Below are positions 19,569-27,581 of a stretch of 64,000 nt of DNA, piece after piece. The stretch is from Betaproteobacteria bacterium (GTDB lineage: Bacteria; Pseudomonadota; Gammaproteobacteria; Burkholderiales; Rhodocyclaceae), in contig WQYQ01000017.1 in assembly GCA_009781175.1 (NCBI GenBank), positions 1 to 64,000 on the forward strand. The letters are read 5' to 3'. A program made the position numbers and the translations under genes. The first letter of the stretch is position 1; each line of letters begins with the position of its first letter. The notes under the pieces are model-generated. The model made no database searches, had not been told where the DNA came from, and saw only the letters and a list, made by a program, of their open reading frames with translations.

Positions 19569-21044
19569 ATGACGATGGATGAAAAGCCTTCCATCTTCCG
19601 ATACCAAGAAATTGCCGCGCGATTAACGTCGCAGATCGATGCCGGCGTTTTGCAGCCCAATGAGCGCTTGCCGTCGGTACGCAAACTCATGCGGCGGGAA
19701 CACATCAGCCTGACGACTGCCACACGTGTTTTGCACGTGCTGGAACAGAACGGTCGCGCCTATGTGCGTCCCCGTTCCGGTTATTTTGTGCGTTCGCGCA
19801 GTTCGGACGCTGCGTGGGCCACACTCCCGGCAGTGACGGAAAAGGCATTCGACGGCGTACCGGTTGCGATCAACGATCTCGTGGTCGATATGCTGGAGAA
19901 GTCGGCGACGGGCGATATCCTGCCGCTTGGCTCGGCCGTGCTGGATAGCATCCTTATTCCGCAAAGCCAGTTGAGCCGGATTCTGATCGCGACGGCCAAG
20001 CGCGGCGCAGCTGAGAGCGCTTGTTACACCTCGCCGCCGGGGTTGTTCGAACTGCGCTGCGGCATAGCCCGCATCATGGGGGACCGTGGCGTACTGTGCG
20101 GGCCAGACGATATCGTCATCACTGCCGGCGACAGTGCGGCGATCGAGTGCACCCTGCGCATCGTGGCACGCCCCGGCGACAGCATCGTCATCGAAACGCC
20201 GACTTACTTCGGTATCCTGCAGGCGATCGAGACCGCCGGAATGAAGGCGATTGAAATCACGACGGACCCCCTCACGGGCATCGATGTAGATGAGTTGGAG
20301 CGCGCTGTCAATTCCCAGCACAGGATTGCCTGCGTGCTGCTCAATCCAACCCTGCAGAATCCGCTTGGCTACACCATGCCGACCCTGCACCGCAAACGGG
20401 TCGTCGAACTATTGGCCCGGGCCGGCATCCCGCTGATCGAAGACGACGTGTTTCACGATCTGTATGCGGGCCGCACCCAGGTCGATACGCTCAAGAGTTA
20501 CGACAAGAATGGCATGGTGCTGTATTGCTCCTCATTTTCGAAAGTCCTCACGCCTGGATATCGCATTGGCTGGTGCCTGCCGGGCCGCTTTCTGCGCAAA
20601 ATGATGAAGGACTTTCTCGGGCGCAATATCTCGATCAGCCGCCTGCCGCAACAGGTGTTATCGGAATTTCTGCGCAAAAATTATTATGAGCAACATACAG
20701 CTAGGCTGCGCGTTTTGTTTGCGGAACAAGCGCAGAAGGTGGCGGCACTCGTCAAACAACACTTCCCGCTTGGCACTCGGGTCAGCCAGCCGACTGGAGG
20801 CTTCATCTACTGGATCGAACTGGCTGATCCGGTCGACATGGCTTCCTTGTACGCCAGAGCGCTGAGCGAAGGTGTGTCGATCGCGCCCGGCTCGGTCTTT
20901 TATGCCTCGGGCCGTTGCAATAACGCTTTCCGAATCTGCATAGGGCGAAAGTGGACAGCGCGCGTCGAGCAGGCGATCGCCAATCTCGGCAAATTGTGCC
21001 GACGGCTCAGCACGCGTAGCCGTCGGGAAACAGTTTCAGCTTAG
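19569..21044 (+). CDS. MocR-type (GntR/aminotransferase) transcriptional regulator
   Basis: This 491-aa protein has an N-terminal GntR winged helix (about 5-75: 'LTSQIDAGVLQPNERLPSVR', 'SLTTATRVLHVLEQNG'). A fold-type I aminotransferase-like domain follows, with 'TSPPGLFELRCGIARIM', 'ETPTYFGILQAIE', 'NPTLQNPLGYTMP' and the PLP lysine K325 in 'SSFSKVLTPGYRIGW'. MocR proteins sense PLP adducts with amines or amino acids. Divergence from the sbnA operon makes it the likely regulator, with diaminopropionate or a related amine as a natural candidate ligand (inference). GGAG lies 8 bases before the start. Its stop codon overlaps the first bases of the 116-bp repeat element. Confidence 0.92.
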   Translation: MTMDEKPSIFRYQEIAARLTSQIDAGVLQPNERLPSVRKLMRREHISLTTATRVLHVLEQNGRAYVRPRSGYFVRSRSSDAAWATLPAVTEKAFDGVPVAINDLVVDMLEKSATGDILPLGSAVLDSILIPQSQLSRILIATAKRGAAESACYTSPPGLFELRCGIARIMGDRGVLCGPDDIVITAGDSAAIECTLRIVARPGDSIVIETPTYFGILQAIETAGMKAIEITTDPLTGIDVDELERAVNSQHRIACVLLNPTLQNPLGYTMPTLHRKRVVELLARAGIPLIEDDVFHDLYAGRTQVDTLKSYDKNGMVLYCSSFSKVLTPGYRIGWCLPGRFLRKMMKDFLGRNISISRLPQQVLSEFLRKNYYEQHTARLRVLFAEQAQKVAALVKQHFPLGTRVSQPTGGFIYWIELADPVDMASLYARALSEGVSIAPGSVFYASGRCNNAFRICIGRKWTARVEQAIANLGKLCRRLSTRSRRETVSA

Positions 21045-21158
21045 AACCGCTAACAAAATCCTGCATGCTGCGTTGCGCTCACTTGCCGTACTTATTTGTA
21101 CTGTCTGCGTTTCGCGCGCCTTGCCTGCACCGCTTCGCTGGATTTTGTTAGCGGTTCT
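21043..21158. repeat. 116-bp element with perfect 19-bp terminal inverted repeats
   Basis: AGAACCGCTAACAAAATCC (21043-21061) is the exact reverse complement of 21140-21158. The 78 bases between contain no coding frame, but a small inner palindrome GTAC-TTATTT-GTAC lies near the centre. The left end overlaps the stop codon of the MocR gene. The form fits a MITE-like or REP/BIME-like repeat that can fold into a long hairpin, perhaps acting as a terminator. No second copy was seen in the window. Confidence 0.75.
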
Positions 21159-21183
21159 TAGTTGGCCTTCAAGTCCCCAATGA

Positions 21184-21221
21184 GACCGGAGCCATTGCTG
21201 AACGGCGTGGCAACTCCGGTC
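21184..21221 (-). other. Hairpin downstream of tal
   Basis: GACCGGAG (21184-21191) pairs with CTCCGGTC (21214-21221) around a 22-base loop. There is no U-run, so a terminator role for tal is uncertain. Confidence 0.3.
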
Positions 21222-21233
21222 GCCCGAACAGGC

Positions 21234-22295
21234 TCAGACAGCAGCCAATAAAGCGTCGAACGCCTTGTCGAAGAGGGCAAGCCCTTCGGTTTGCAGGTCC
21301 GCGCCGACCTGATTGATGTCGATGCCCAATGCAGCGACCTCCGCCAAAACCTGTTTTGCTTCGGCGGCAGTGGAGGCCAGAGTGTTGGCGGCCTGGCCAT
21401 GATCGCGGAAGGCGGCAAGCGTCGCCTCCGGCACAGTATTGACCGTGTGCGGACCGATCAAGCGTTCGACATAGAGAACATCCGAATAAGCTGGGTTTTT
21501 CGTGCCGGTGCTCGCCCACAGCAACCATTGCGTCTGCGCACCCATTTGAGCGAGATCGCTGAACTCATTGCCTGTTGCGGACCAGCGCGCCTGCCATTCG
21601 GCATAAACCGCCTGTGCTGAAGCGATCGCTACTTTGCCCTGCAAAGAACTGGGCAATATCGGATCGAGTTTGCTATCGACGCGTGAAACGAAAACGCTCG
21701 CGACGGAACGAATCCGCGCGATGGGTAGATTCTGTCGCACGCGATCATGCAGGCCCGCGATATAAGCCTGAGCAACCGCTTCGACATGCGCAGGCGAAAA
21801 CATCAGCGTTACGTTGACATTGATACCTTCGGCGATCGCATGGCGAATTGCGCCAAGACCGGCTGCGGTCGCGGGAATTTTAATCATTGCATTGGGACGA
21901 TCGATGGCTGCCCACAGCCGTTTCGCGGCGCTAAGCGTGCCCCCCATATCGTGCGAAAGACGTGGTGATACTTCGAAACTCACGAAGCCTTTATTTCCGC
22001 CAGAAGTATCGTAAAGCGGCAACAAAGCATCGCAAGCTGCTTGAATATCTGGAACCGCAAGCGCTTCAAAACGCGCCTCGGGATCAGTCAAATCCGATGG
22101 CAGTGCAGCGCGGGCAGCAATATAGGCAGGATCTTTGGCGAATGCTTGCTGAAAAATCGCTGGATTGGACGTCACGCCGGCAATGCCGTCTTCCGCGACT
22201 AAACGCGCCAATTCGCCAGATGCGATGAGTTGACGCGAAATCGAATCAAGCCAAATCTGTTGCCCAAGTTCACTGACTGCCTTTACAGGACTCAT
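21234..22295 (-). CDS. tal: Transaldolase
   Basis: This 353-aa transaldolase moves a dihydroxyacetone unit between sugar phosphates in the pentose phosphate pathway. The start at 22295 ('MSPVKAVSELGQQIWLD') has GGGAGAAA upstream. The 'GVTSNPAIF' motif lies at 40-48 and the Schiff-base lysine is K139 in 'MIKIPATAAG'. The length and the C-terminal 'FDALLAAV' fit the long transaldolase subfamily common in proteobacteria and actinobacteria. It is the first core gene after the diaminopropionate block. Confidence 0.95.
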   Translation of the reverse strand: MSPVKAVSELGQQIWLDSISRQLIASGELARLVAEDGIAGVTSNPAIFQQAFAKDPAYIAARAALPSDLTDPEARFEALAVPDIQAACDALLPLYDTSGGNKGFVSFEVSPRLSHDMGGTLSAAKRLWAAIDRPNAMIKIPATAAGLGAIRHAIAEGINVNVTLMFSPAHVEAVAQAYIAGLHDRVRQNLPIARIRSVASVFVSRVDSKLDPILPSSLQGKVAIASAQAVYAEWQARWSATGNEFSDLAQMGAQTQWLLWASTGTKNPAYSDVLYVERLIGPHTVNTVPEATLAAFRDHGQAANTLASTAAEAKQVLAEVAALGIDINQVGADLQTEGLALFDKAFDALLAAV

Positions 22296-22381
22296 GCTTT
22301 CTCCCGAACTATTTATTTCCAAGCGCAGGAATGAACTTTAACGGTTCAGCTCCTTGGCTGGAACAGGAAATTTAGAATGGA

Positions 22382-22425
22382 AATAAAAAGAAAACGGCCA
22401 TATCTCTTTTGAAGATACGGCCGTT
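22382..22425 (-). terminator. Terminator after bamC
   Basis: On the minus strand, AACGGCCGTATCT pairs with AGATATGGCCGTT with one wobble around a short loop, and is followed by TTCTTTTTATTT. Confidence 0.85.
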
Positions 22426-22450
22426 GCAATGAATAAGTGAAAAATCAGCG

Positions 22451-23593
22451 CTATTTAATCTGTTCGAGAAGCAGTTGCAGCATCTTGTTTGCCGCGTCGC
22501 TCTTATCAACGTTACCGGACTTATCCAACACTCGGACGGTCGAGGCTTTGTCATCGCCTTTAACGAGAACTTTGAACGGTTCGCCGGTTTTTTCCTGCGC
22601 CTGATCGTTACGCTTACCCCAGAACTTGAGTCTGGAGAACCAGCTTGCGTCCTCTTTCTTATCGCTCTTCGCAGCGACGGCCCGAACATCGTACACACCC
22701 GCAGTCCTGTCACGATCTTCGACGATGAAACCCGCACGATCCAGCGCTAAACCGATCTGGCGCCAGGATTGATCGAAGCCCTCGACAAAACTTAATTGCA
22801 TCCCACCATCGGAGGCGGATTCGAAACGAGCTTTATCGGATGAGGCTGCATTCGCAATTAGATCATGCGCGCTCTTTTCTTCGACGCCGAGCGCGAGCAT
22901 CAAGCGGCGCAGCATTTCAGCTTCCAAACCCGGATCGGGTTTGCGCCAGACCCAGCTGGAGCTGTCTTTTTGCGGGCTTAGCTCTTCCTCCAGGCCGCGA
23001 TGACTGATGTAGATTTCAACCGTGTCCGGCGCCGTACCTGGCTCAAGACGAGTCCGATAACGATCTTTCTCCGGCGAGGTATAGAGGCCATCAAAAGTCT
23101 TACCCAGCGCTTCGCGGATGAAGTCTTGTTTAATCGCAGCCCGATTTTCCAGCCAGTCGGTTTCCATGACGCCAATTTCAGGCCGATCGATAACCAGCGT
23201 AAATCCGTTATCGAGCCAGAATTGGCGTACGCGTGGCCAAAGTTGTGCGGGGTTCCCCGGTACGATGAGCCAACGTTCATTGCCGGCGCGCCCGATACTC
23301 ATCTTGCCGACCTCCGGCAAGACGCCGCTTGTTTGAGCACTCGCCGCAGGCTTGTCCTGCGCCCCTTTCTGGTAATCGGACAATGTCGCCGCCGAGCTTT
23401 CGCCTTCGACGTAGTAACGATCATCGCGTCCCGGCCGAGTCAGGTCAGGTGGTACTTCAAGGGTGCTGGGGCGTTGTGTCGCGCCCGATTTGTAATCGAC
23501 CTTGCCTAGCTCGGACACGCTCTTATTAGTAATCGTACAGGCAGCCAATGCGAGCGAAAGGCAACACAGGGCCGCGAACTTCGGTCTATGCAT
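22451..23593 (-). CDS. bamC: Outer membrane assembly lipoprotein BamC
   Basis: This 380-aa lipoprotein is part of the BAM outer-membrane protein insertion complex. The start at 23593 is supported by AAAGAGGA. The signal peptide ends in the lipobox 'LALAAC' with the lipidated C19, and the unstructured N-terminal segment includes 'LEVPPDLTRP', the BamD-binding region. Two helix-grip domains follow (about 100-210 and 240-345). It follows dapA by 11 bases, the standard dapA-bamC order, and ends at a clear terminator. Confidence 0.93.
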   Translation of the reverse strand: MHRPKFAALCCLSLALAACTITNKSVSELGKVDYKSGATQRPSTLEVPPDLTRPGRDDRYYVEGESSAATLSDYQKGAQDKPAASAQTSGVLPEVGKMSIGRAGNERWLIVPGNPAQLWPRVRQFWLDNGFTLVIDRPEIGVMETDWLENRAAIKQDFIREALGKTFDGLYTSPEKDRYRTRLEPGTAPDTVEIYISHRGLEEELSPQKDSSSWVWRKPDPGLEAEMLRRLMLALGVEEKSAHDLIANAASSDKARFESASDGGMQLSFVEGFDQSWRQIGLALDRAGFIVEDRDRTAGVYDVRAVAAKSDKKEDASWFSRLKFWGKRNDQAQEKTGEPFKVLVKGDDKASTVRVLDKSGNVDKSDAANKMLQLLLEQIK

Positions 23594-23604
23594 CGAGATC
23601 CTCT

Positions 23605-24483
23605 TTAGGCCTGGATACCGGCCTGACGCATTGCGTCGAGCAGGGTTTTTGAATGAATGTCGGAAAGTGGCGTCAGCGGCAGCCGAATACCCGCGCCGAT
23701 CCGCCCCATGCGATTCAGGATCCATTTCGTCGGGATCGGGTTCGGCTCACAGAACAGATGACGATGCAGGCCAGCAAGGCGCCCATTGAGCGCACGCGCG
23801 GAAACCAAATCACCCTTGGCGGCCGCGATGCACATTTCATGCATCTCACGCGGCGCCACGTTGGCCGTCACGGAAATAACGCCGTGCCCGCCGAGCAACA
23901 GGAAAGCCAGGGCAGTCAAATCGTCGCCGGTATACAGCGCAAAATCTTTCGGCGCGCGCAATGTCAAATCGAGCGCCCGGTCGATCTGGCCGGTCGCGTC
24001 TTTGATTCCGACGATGTTTGGTACTTCCGCCAGACGCAGCGCAGTATCGTTTGCGAGATCGGCGCCGGTGCGGGCGGGCACGTTGTACAGGATCAAGGGC
24101 AGATCGACAGCTTCCGCGATCGCCCGAAAGTGCCGATACAGACCTTCCTGCGTCGGTTTGTTGTAATACGGAACAACCGACAAAGCGCCTTGAGCGCCTG
24201 CTTCCTTGGCGAAGCGGGTCAGTTCGATTGCTTCGGAGGTCGAGTTCGCCCCCGTGCCCGCGATGATCGGAAGACGTCCGTTGGCATGCTCCACGGCGGT
24301 TCGGATCAGCTTGCCGTGTTCCTCAACATCGACAGTCGGCGACTCGCCGGTCGTACCGACGACCACAATGCCATCGGTCCCCGACTCTATATGCCAGTCG
24401 ATCAAGCTCCGCAAGCGCGGAAAATCAAGACTGCCATCGTCAAGCATCGGTGTGACGATGGCGACAATCGAACCCGTAATCAT
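23605..24483 (-). CDS. dapA: 4-hydroxy-tetrahydrodipicolinate synthase
   Basis: This 292-aa enzyme condenses pyruvate and aspartate semialdehyde, the first step to lysine and meso-diaminopimelate. The catalytic lysine K161 lies in 'VGIKDATGQ', Y133 in 'LYNVPARTG', and 'GTTGESPT' (43-50) is intact. It is co-transcribed with bamC. The gene name refers to diaminopimelate and is unrelated to the diaminopropionate block. Confidence 0.97.
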   Translation of the reverse strand: MITGSIVAIVTPMLDDGSLDFPRLRSLIDWHIESGTDGIVVVGTTGESPTVDVEEHGKLIRTAVEHANGRLPIIAGTGANSTSEAIELTRFAKEAGAQGALSVVPYYNKPTQEGLYRHFRAIAEAVDLPLILYNVPARTGADLANDTALRLAEVPNIVGIKDATGQIDRALDLTLRAPKDFALYTGDDLTALAFLLLGGHGVISVTANVAPREMHEMCIAAAKGDLVSARALNGRLAGLHRHLFCEPNPIPTKWILNRMGRIGAGIRLPLTPLSDIHSKTLLDAMRQAGIQA

Positions 24484-24633
24484 GCTTACATCGCCGGTTA
24501 GAAAATGAAGGAAGGCATTCTACTACCGCATTGCTCAAACACCGTAGAACCTGCGCATAATCTTGCCGCGAGTCTACGACCAAGGCTCTCAGCGCCGCCC
24601 ACGGCCTCTCGCGGGCAGATTCTGAACAAGTTC

Positions 24634-25560
24634 TTAGAGGTCTGCCAGCACCTTGATATGCGCAACCGCGCTACGGGCCAAGGAAGACAGCGCATAGCCC
24701 CCTTCGAGCATCGAAACGATACGCCCTTTGCACTCCGCCTCCGCGAACTCCCGCAGCTTGAGCGTTGCAAACGCATAGTCGGCTTCGACAAGGCCGCAAG
24801 ATGCCATGTCATCTTCATAGTGTCCATCGAATCCCGCCGAAATAAACAGAAGTTCGGGTTGGAACTCGCGCAGAACCGGCAGCCAAGTGTTAGTCACGAT
24901 TTCGCGAAAGGCGTCGCCACGCAGCCCGGCGGCAACCGGGACATTGCGCATATTCGGCGCGGGATCGTCTGCGCCACAATAGGGATAAAACGGGTGCTGG
25001 AAGAAACCCGTCATGAGAACCCTTTCGTTACCCTTGAAGATATTTTCGGTACCGTTACCGTGATGAACATCGAAATCGACGATTGCGACGCGTTCCAGCT
25101 TATGTGCGCTCAATGCATGTTTTGCCGCGACAGCAATATTGTTGAAAAAACAAAAACCCATCGCCTGCGCCCGCTCGGCATGATGGCCCGGCGGACGCAC
25201 CGCACAAAAAGCATTGATTACTTCACCACGCATTACGAGATCGGTCGCGTAAACTCCGGCTCCCGCCGCGCGCAGGGCCGCGCGCAGCGTATGCGGACAC
25301 ATCGCGGTGTCGGGATCGAGATGCCGGATTCCTTTCTCGGGCACCGCGCCGAACAGATCATCGATATATTGCTGTGGATGCGCGCGCGCGAGCTGTTCAA
25401 CAGTTGCCTGTGGCGCATCGTAGAAGCTGAGGAAAGAATCGATCCCCGAAGCGATCAAACGATCTTGAATCGCCGAAAGCCGATCCGGGCTTTCTGGGTG
25501 CATTCCCCCCATGTTGTGCATCCAGCAATCGGGATGCGATATGAATGCGGTGGTGCTCAT
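24634..25560 (-). CDS. Histone-deacetylase-family zinc amidohydrolase
   Basis: This 308-aa protein of the HDAC/acetoin-utilisation/acetylpolyamine-amidohydrolase superfamily starts at 25560 after GAGGAG. The catalytic His pair is H126-H127 in 'RPPGHHAERA'. The zinc ligands are D164 and H166 in 'VDFDVHHGNG' and D245 in 'SAGFDGH'. All catalytic residues are present. Bacterial members deacetylate small amides such as acetylpolyamines, or proteins; the substrate cannot be read from sequence. It is divergent from moxR. Confidence 0.9.
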   Translation of the reverse strand: MSTTAFISHPDCWMHNMGGMHPESPDRLSAIQDRLIASGIDSFLSFYDAPQATVEQLARAHPQQYIDDLFGAVPEKGIRHLDPDTAMCPHTLRAALRAAGAGVYATDLVMRGEVINAFCAVRPPGHHAERAQAMGFCFFNNIAVAAKHALSAHKLERVAIVDFDVHHGNGTENIFKGNERVLMTGFFQHPFYPYCGADDPAPNMRNVPVAAGLRGDAFREIVTNTWLPVLREFQPELLFISAGFDGHYEDDMASCGLVEADYAFATLKLREFAEAECKGRIVSMLEGGYALSSLARSAVAHIKVLADL

Positions 25561-25678
25561 AGAACTCCTCGCGTTCGGCGTCGCGGTAATCAGACGCTTA
25601 TTTTGCTTATTCGATGGACCGAAAGCCTCGATCCTTCCCCCTCGCGTTATTATCCTCCGGTCTCGCAAAGGAACAAAC

Positions 25679-26599
25679 ATGTCAATTTCTGAGGCGAGCC
25701 GTGAAGCGGCTGCAATCGCAGCCCGAATCGGCCAAGTCGTACTCGGCAAATCCGAACAGGTCCGGTTAGCTGTCGCCTGTCTGTTGGCGCGCGGCCATTT
25801 GCTCATCGAAGATGTGCCAGGCGTAGGCAAAACAACGCTCGCGCATGCGCTGGCGGACAGTTGCGGACTGCAATGGCGCCGCATGCAATTTACGAGCGAT
25901 CTTCTACCCGGAGATTTACTTGGTGTTTCAATTTGGGACGCTGCGAGCGCGAGTTTCAGCTTCCGCCCAGGCCCGGTTTTTTCGGAAGTCCTGCTTGCGG
26001 ACGAAATCAACCGCGCACCGCCGAAATCACAAAGCGCGCTGCTTGAGGCAATGGAAGAGCGGCGTGTTTCGGTCGATGGCCATACGCATACCTTGCCCGA
26101 ACTGTTTTTCGTCATCGCCACGCAGAACCCGACCCACCATGCGGGCACTTTCGATCTGCCCGAATCGCAGCTCGACCGTTTTCTGATGCGGCTTGCACTC
26201 GGCTATCCGCCGGAGGATGCCGAAGTTGCATTGCTCTGCGGTGAGGGCGGACGCACGGTGCCTGTCAAACCAGTCATTGATCGCACTACCCTGGTTCGCC
26301 TCCAGACCATATGCGCGAACATCTATGTTTCGGAGCCGGTTGCACGCTATGTGCGCCGTTTGTTGGCCACCACGCGCGAGCATGCGCAGATCGAACTCGG
26401 GTTAAGCCCTCGCGCAGGCTTGGCCTTGCTTGCGGCCGCGCGTGCGATTGCCTTGATCGAAGGACGCGACTTCGTGGTGCACGAAGATGTTCAAACGGCC
26501 TGGGAACCTGTCGTTGCTCACCGCCTGACTGGGCGTGATGGTCGTCCTTTGCCCGCGGGCGTGCTGGGTCAGCTCTTGCGCGGTACGGCGCTGGACTGA
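25679..26599 (+). CDS. MoxR-family AAA+ ATPase
   Basis: This 306-aa ATPase starts at 25679 after AAAGGA. Walker A is 'DVPGVGKTTLAHA' (45-57), Walker B 'EVLLADEINRAPP' (103-115), and sensor 1 is in 'FFVIATQNP'. MoxR ATPases act as chaperones that mature or activate partner complexes, commonly with DUF58 proteins and a transglutaminase as here. It is the first gene of the moxR-DUF58-tgpA-mltB operon. Confidence 0.93.
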   Translation: MSISEASREAAAIAARIGQVVLGKSEQVRLAVACLLARGHLLIEDVPGVGKTTLAHALADSCGLQWRRMQFTSDLLPGDLLGVSIWDAASASFSFRPGPVFSEVLLADEINRAPPKSQSALLEAMEERRVSVDGHTHTLPELFFVIATQNPTHHAGTFDLPESQLDRFLMRLALGYPPEDAEVALLCGEGGRTVPVKPVIDRTTLVRLQTICANIYVSEPVARYVRRLLATTREHAQIELGLSPRAGLALLAAARAIALIEGRDFVVHEDVQTAWEPVVAHRLTGRDGRPLPAGVLGQLLRGTALD

Positions 26600-26609
26600 A
26601 ACCGCAAAC

Positions 26610-27581
26610 GTGAACAAACGCTGGCGTTTAAATCTGCAAGAGCGCATAGAGCGCTGGATGCTGCGCGTACGCCCGCCCGAAGCCTTGCCGATTACGCTGC
26701 CGCAGCGGCGGGTCTATGTATTACCGACCGGCGTCGGCCTCAGTTTCGGTGCGTTGCTGATCGCAATGCTGCTCACCAGTTTGAATTACACGCTCTCGCT
26801 CGGTTTCGCGCTGACATTCATTCTCGTCGGTGTCGGCCATCTTGCCCTGCTTGGCGCACATCGCAATCTGCTTGGGATGAGCCTGATGGATGGCCGCGTA
26901 GACGCTGTTTTCTCGGGTGAACCGGTTGCGCTGCAGCTCTATTTTGCCGACACCACCGGGCGTGCCCGTAATGCAATAGAACTGGTCCCGCACGACGGCG
27001 AAGCGCAACGCTTCGATATTCCTCCCAATGGACGCACTTGTGCGACGGTTTTCTTACCTCCGCTTCCACGTGGGCGTTATCGCGCAGGACGCATCAAGAT
27101 CGAAACCCGTTATCCGCTCGGTTTAATTCGAGCCTGGAGCTATCTGGAGCCGGATATTTCTTTCTGGATTTACCCCAAACCGGAACTGCATCCGCCGCCC
27201 CACCTTAGCGTCACAGGTGGTCAACAAGGCCGGAAATCCTCAGTGCCGGGCTCTGAAAGTTTCGATTCTCTGCGCCCCTACCGCCCCGGCGATCCCTTGC
27301 GCCGGATTGCATGGACACGTCTTGCGCGTGGCGGCCCTTTGGTCACCAAGGAATTTCGCAGTGAAGCGGGCAAAATGCGCATGCTGCGCTGGGACGACTG
27401 CTCAGGGCTCGAGATGGAAGCCCGCCTGTCGCGCCTCTGCGCCTGGATGCTCGCCGCGCATCAAAACGGCGAGCCCTGGGGTTTAGCGCTGCCTGGCAAA
27501 ACGCTTCCACTTGGCGAAGGCACCGCACACCTGCGCAAGGGACTCGAAACCTTGGCTGCTTTGGGGGCCAATCGTGATTAG
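26610..27581 (+). CDS. DUF58 domain membrane protein
   Basis: This protein is about 323 aa from a GTG at 26610; the start is only moderately supported. Two membrane helices lie at about 40-85 ('YVLPTGVGLSFGALLIAML'), followed by a beta-rich stretch and the DUF58 motif 'SFDSLRPYRPGDPLRRIAW', with a divergent vWA-like C-terminal part. DUF58 proteins regularly pair with MoxR ATPases. The end overlaps the next gene by 8 bases. Confidence 0.85.
   Translation: MNKRWRLNLQERIERWMLRVRPPEALPITLPQRRVYVLPTGVGLSFGALLIAMLLTSLNYTLSLGFALTFILVGVGHLALLGAHRNLLGMSLMDGRVDAVFSGEPVALQLYFADTTGRARNAIELVPHDGEAQRFDIPPNGRTCATVFLPPLPRGRYRAGRIKIETRYPLGLIRAWSYLEPDISFWIYPKPELHPPPHLSVTGGQQGRKSSVPGSESFDSLRPYRPGDPLRRIAWTRLARGGPLVTKEFRSEAGKMRMLRWDDCSGLEMEARLSRLCAWMLAAHQNGEPWGLALPGKTLPLGEGTAHLRKGLETLAALGANRD

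Noticed and set aside
24505-25692. 395-codon open frame antisense to the HDAC-family gene
   Set aside because: The opposite strand carries all catalytic motifs of the deacetylase family; this frame matches nothing.
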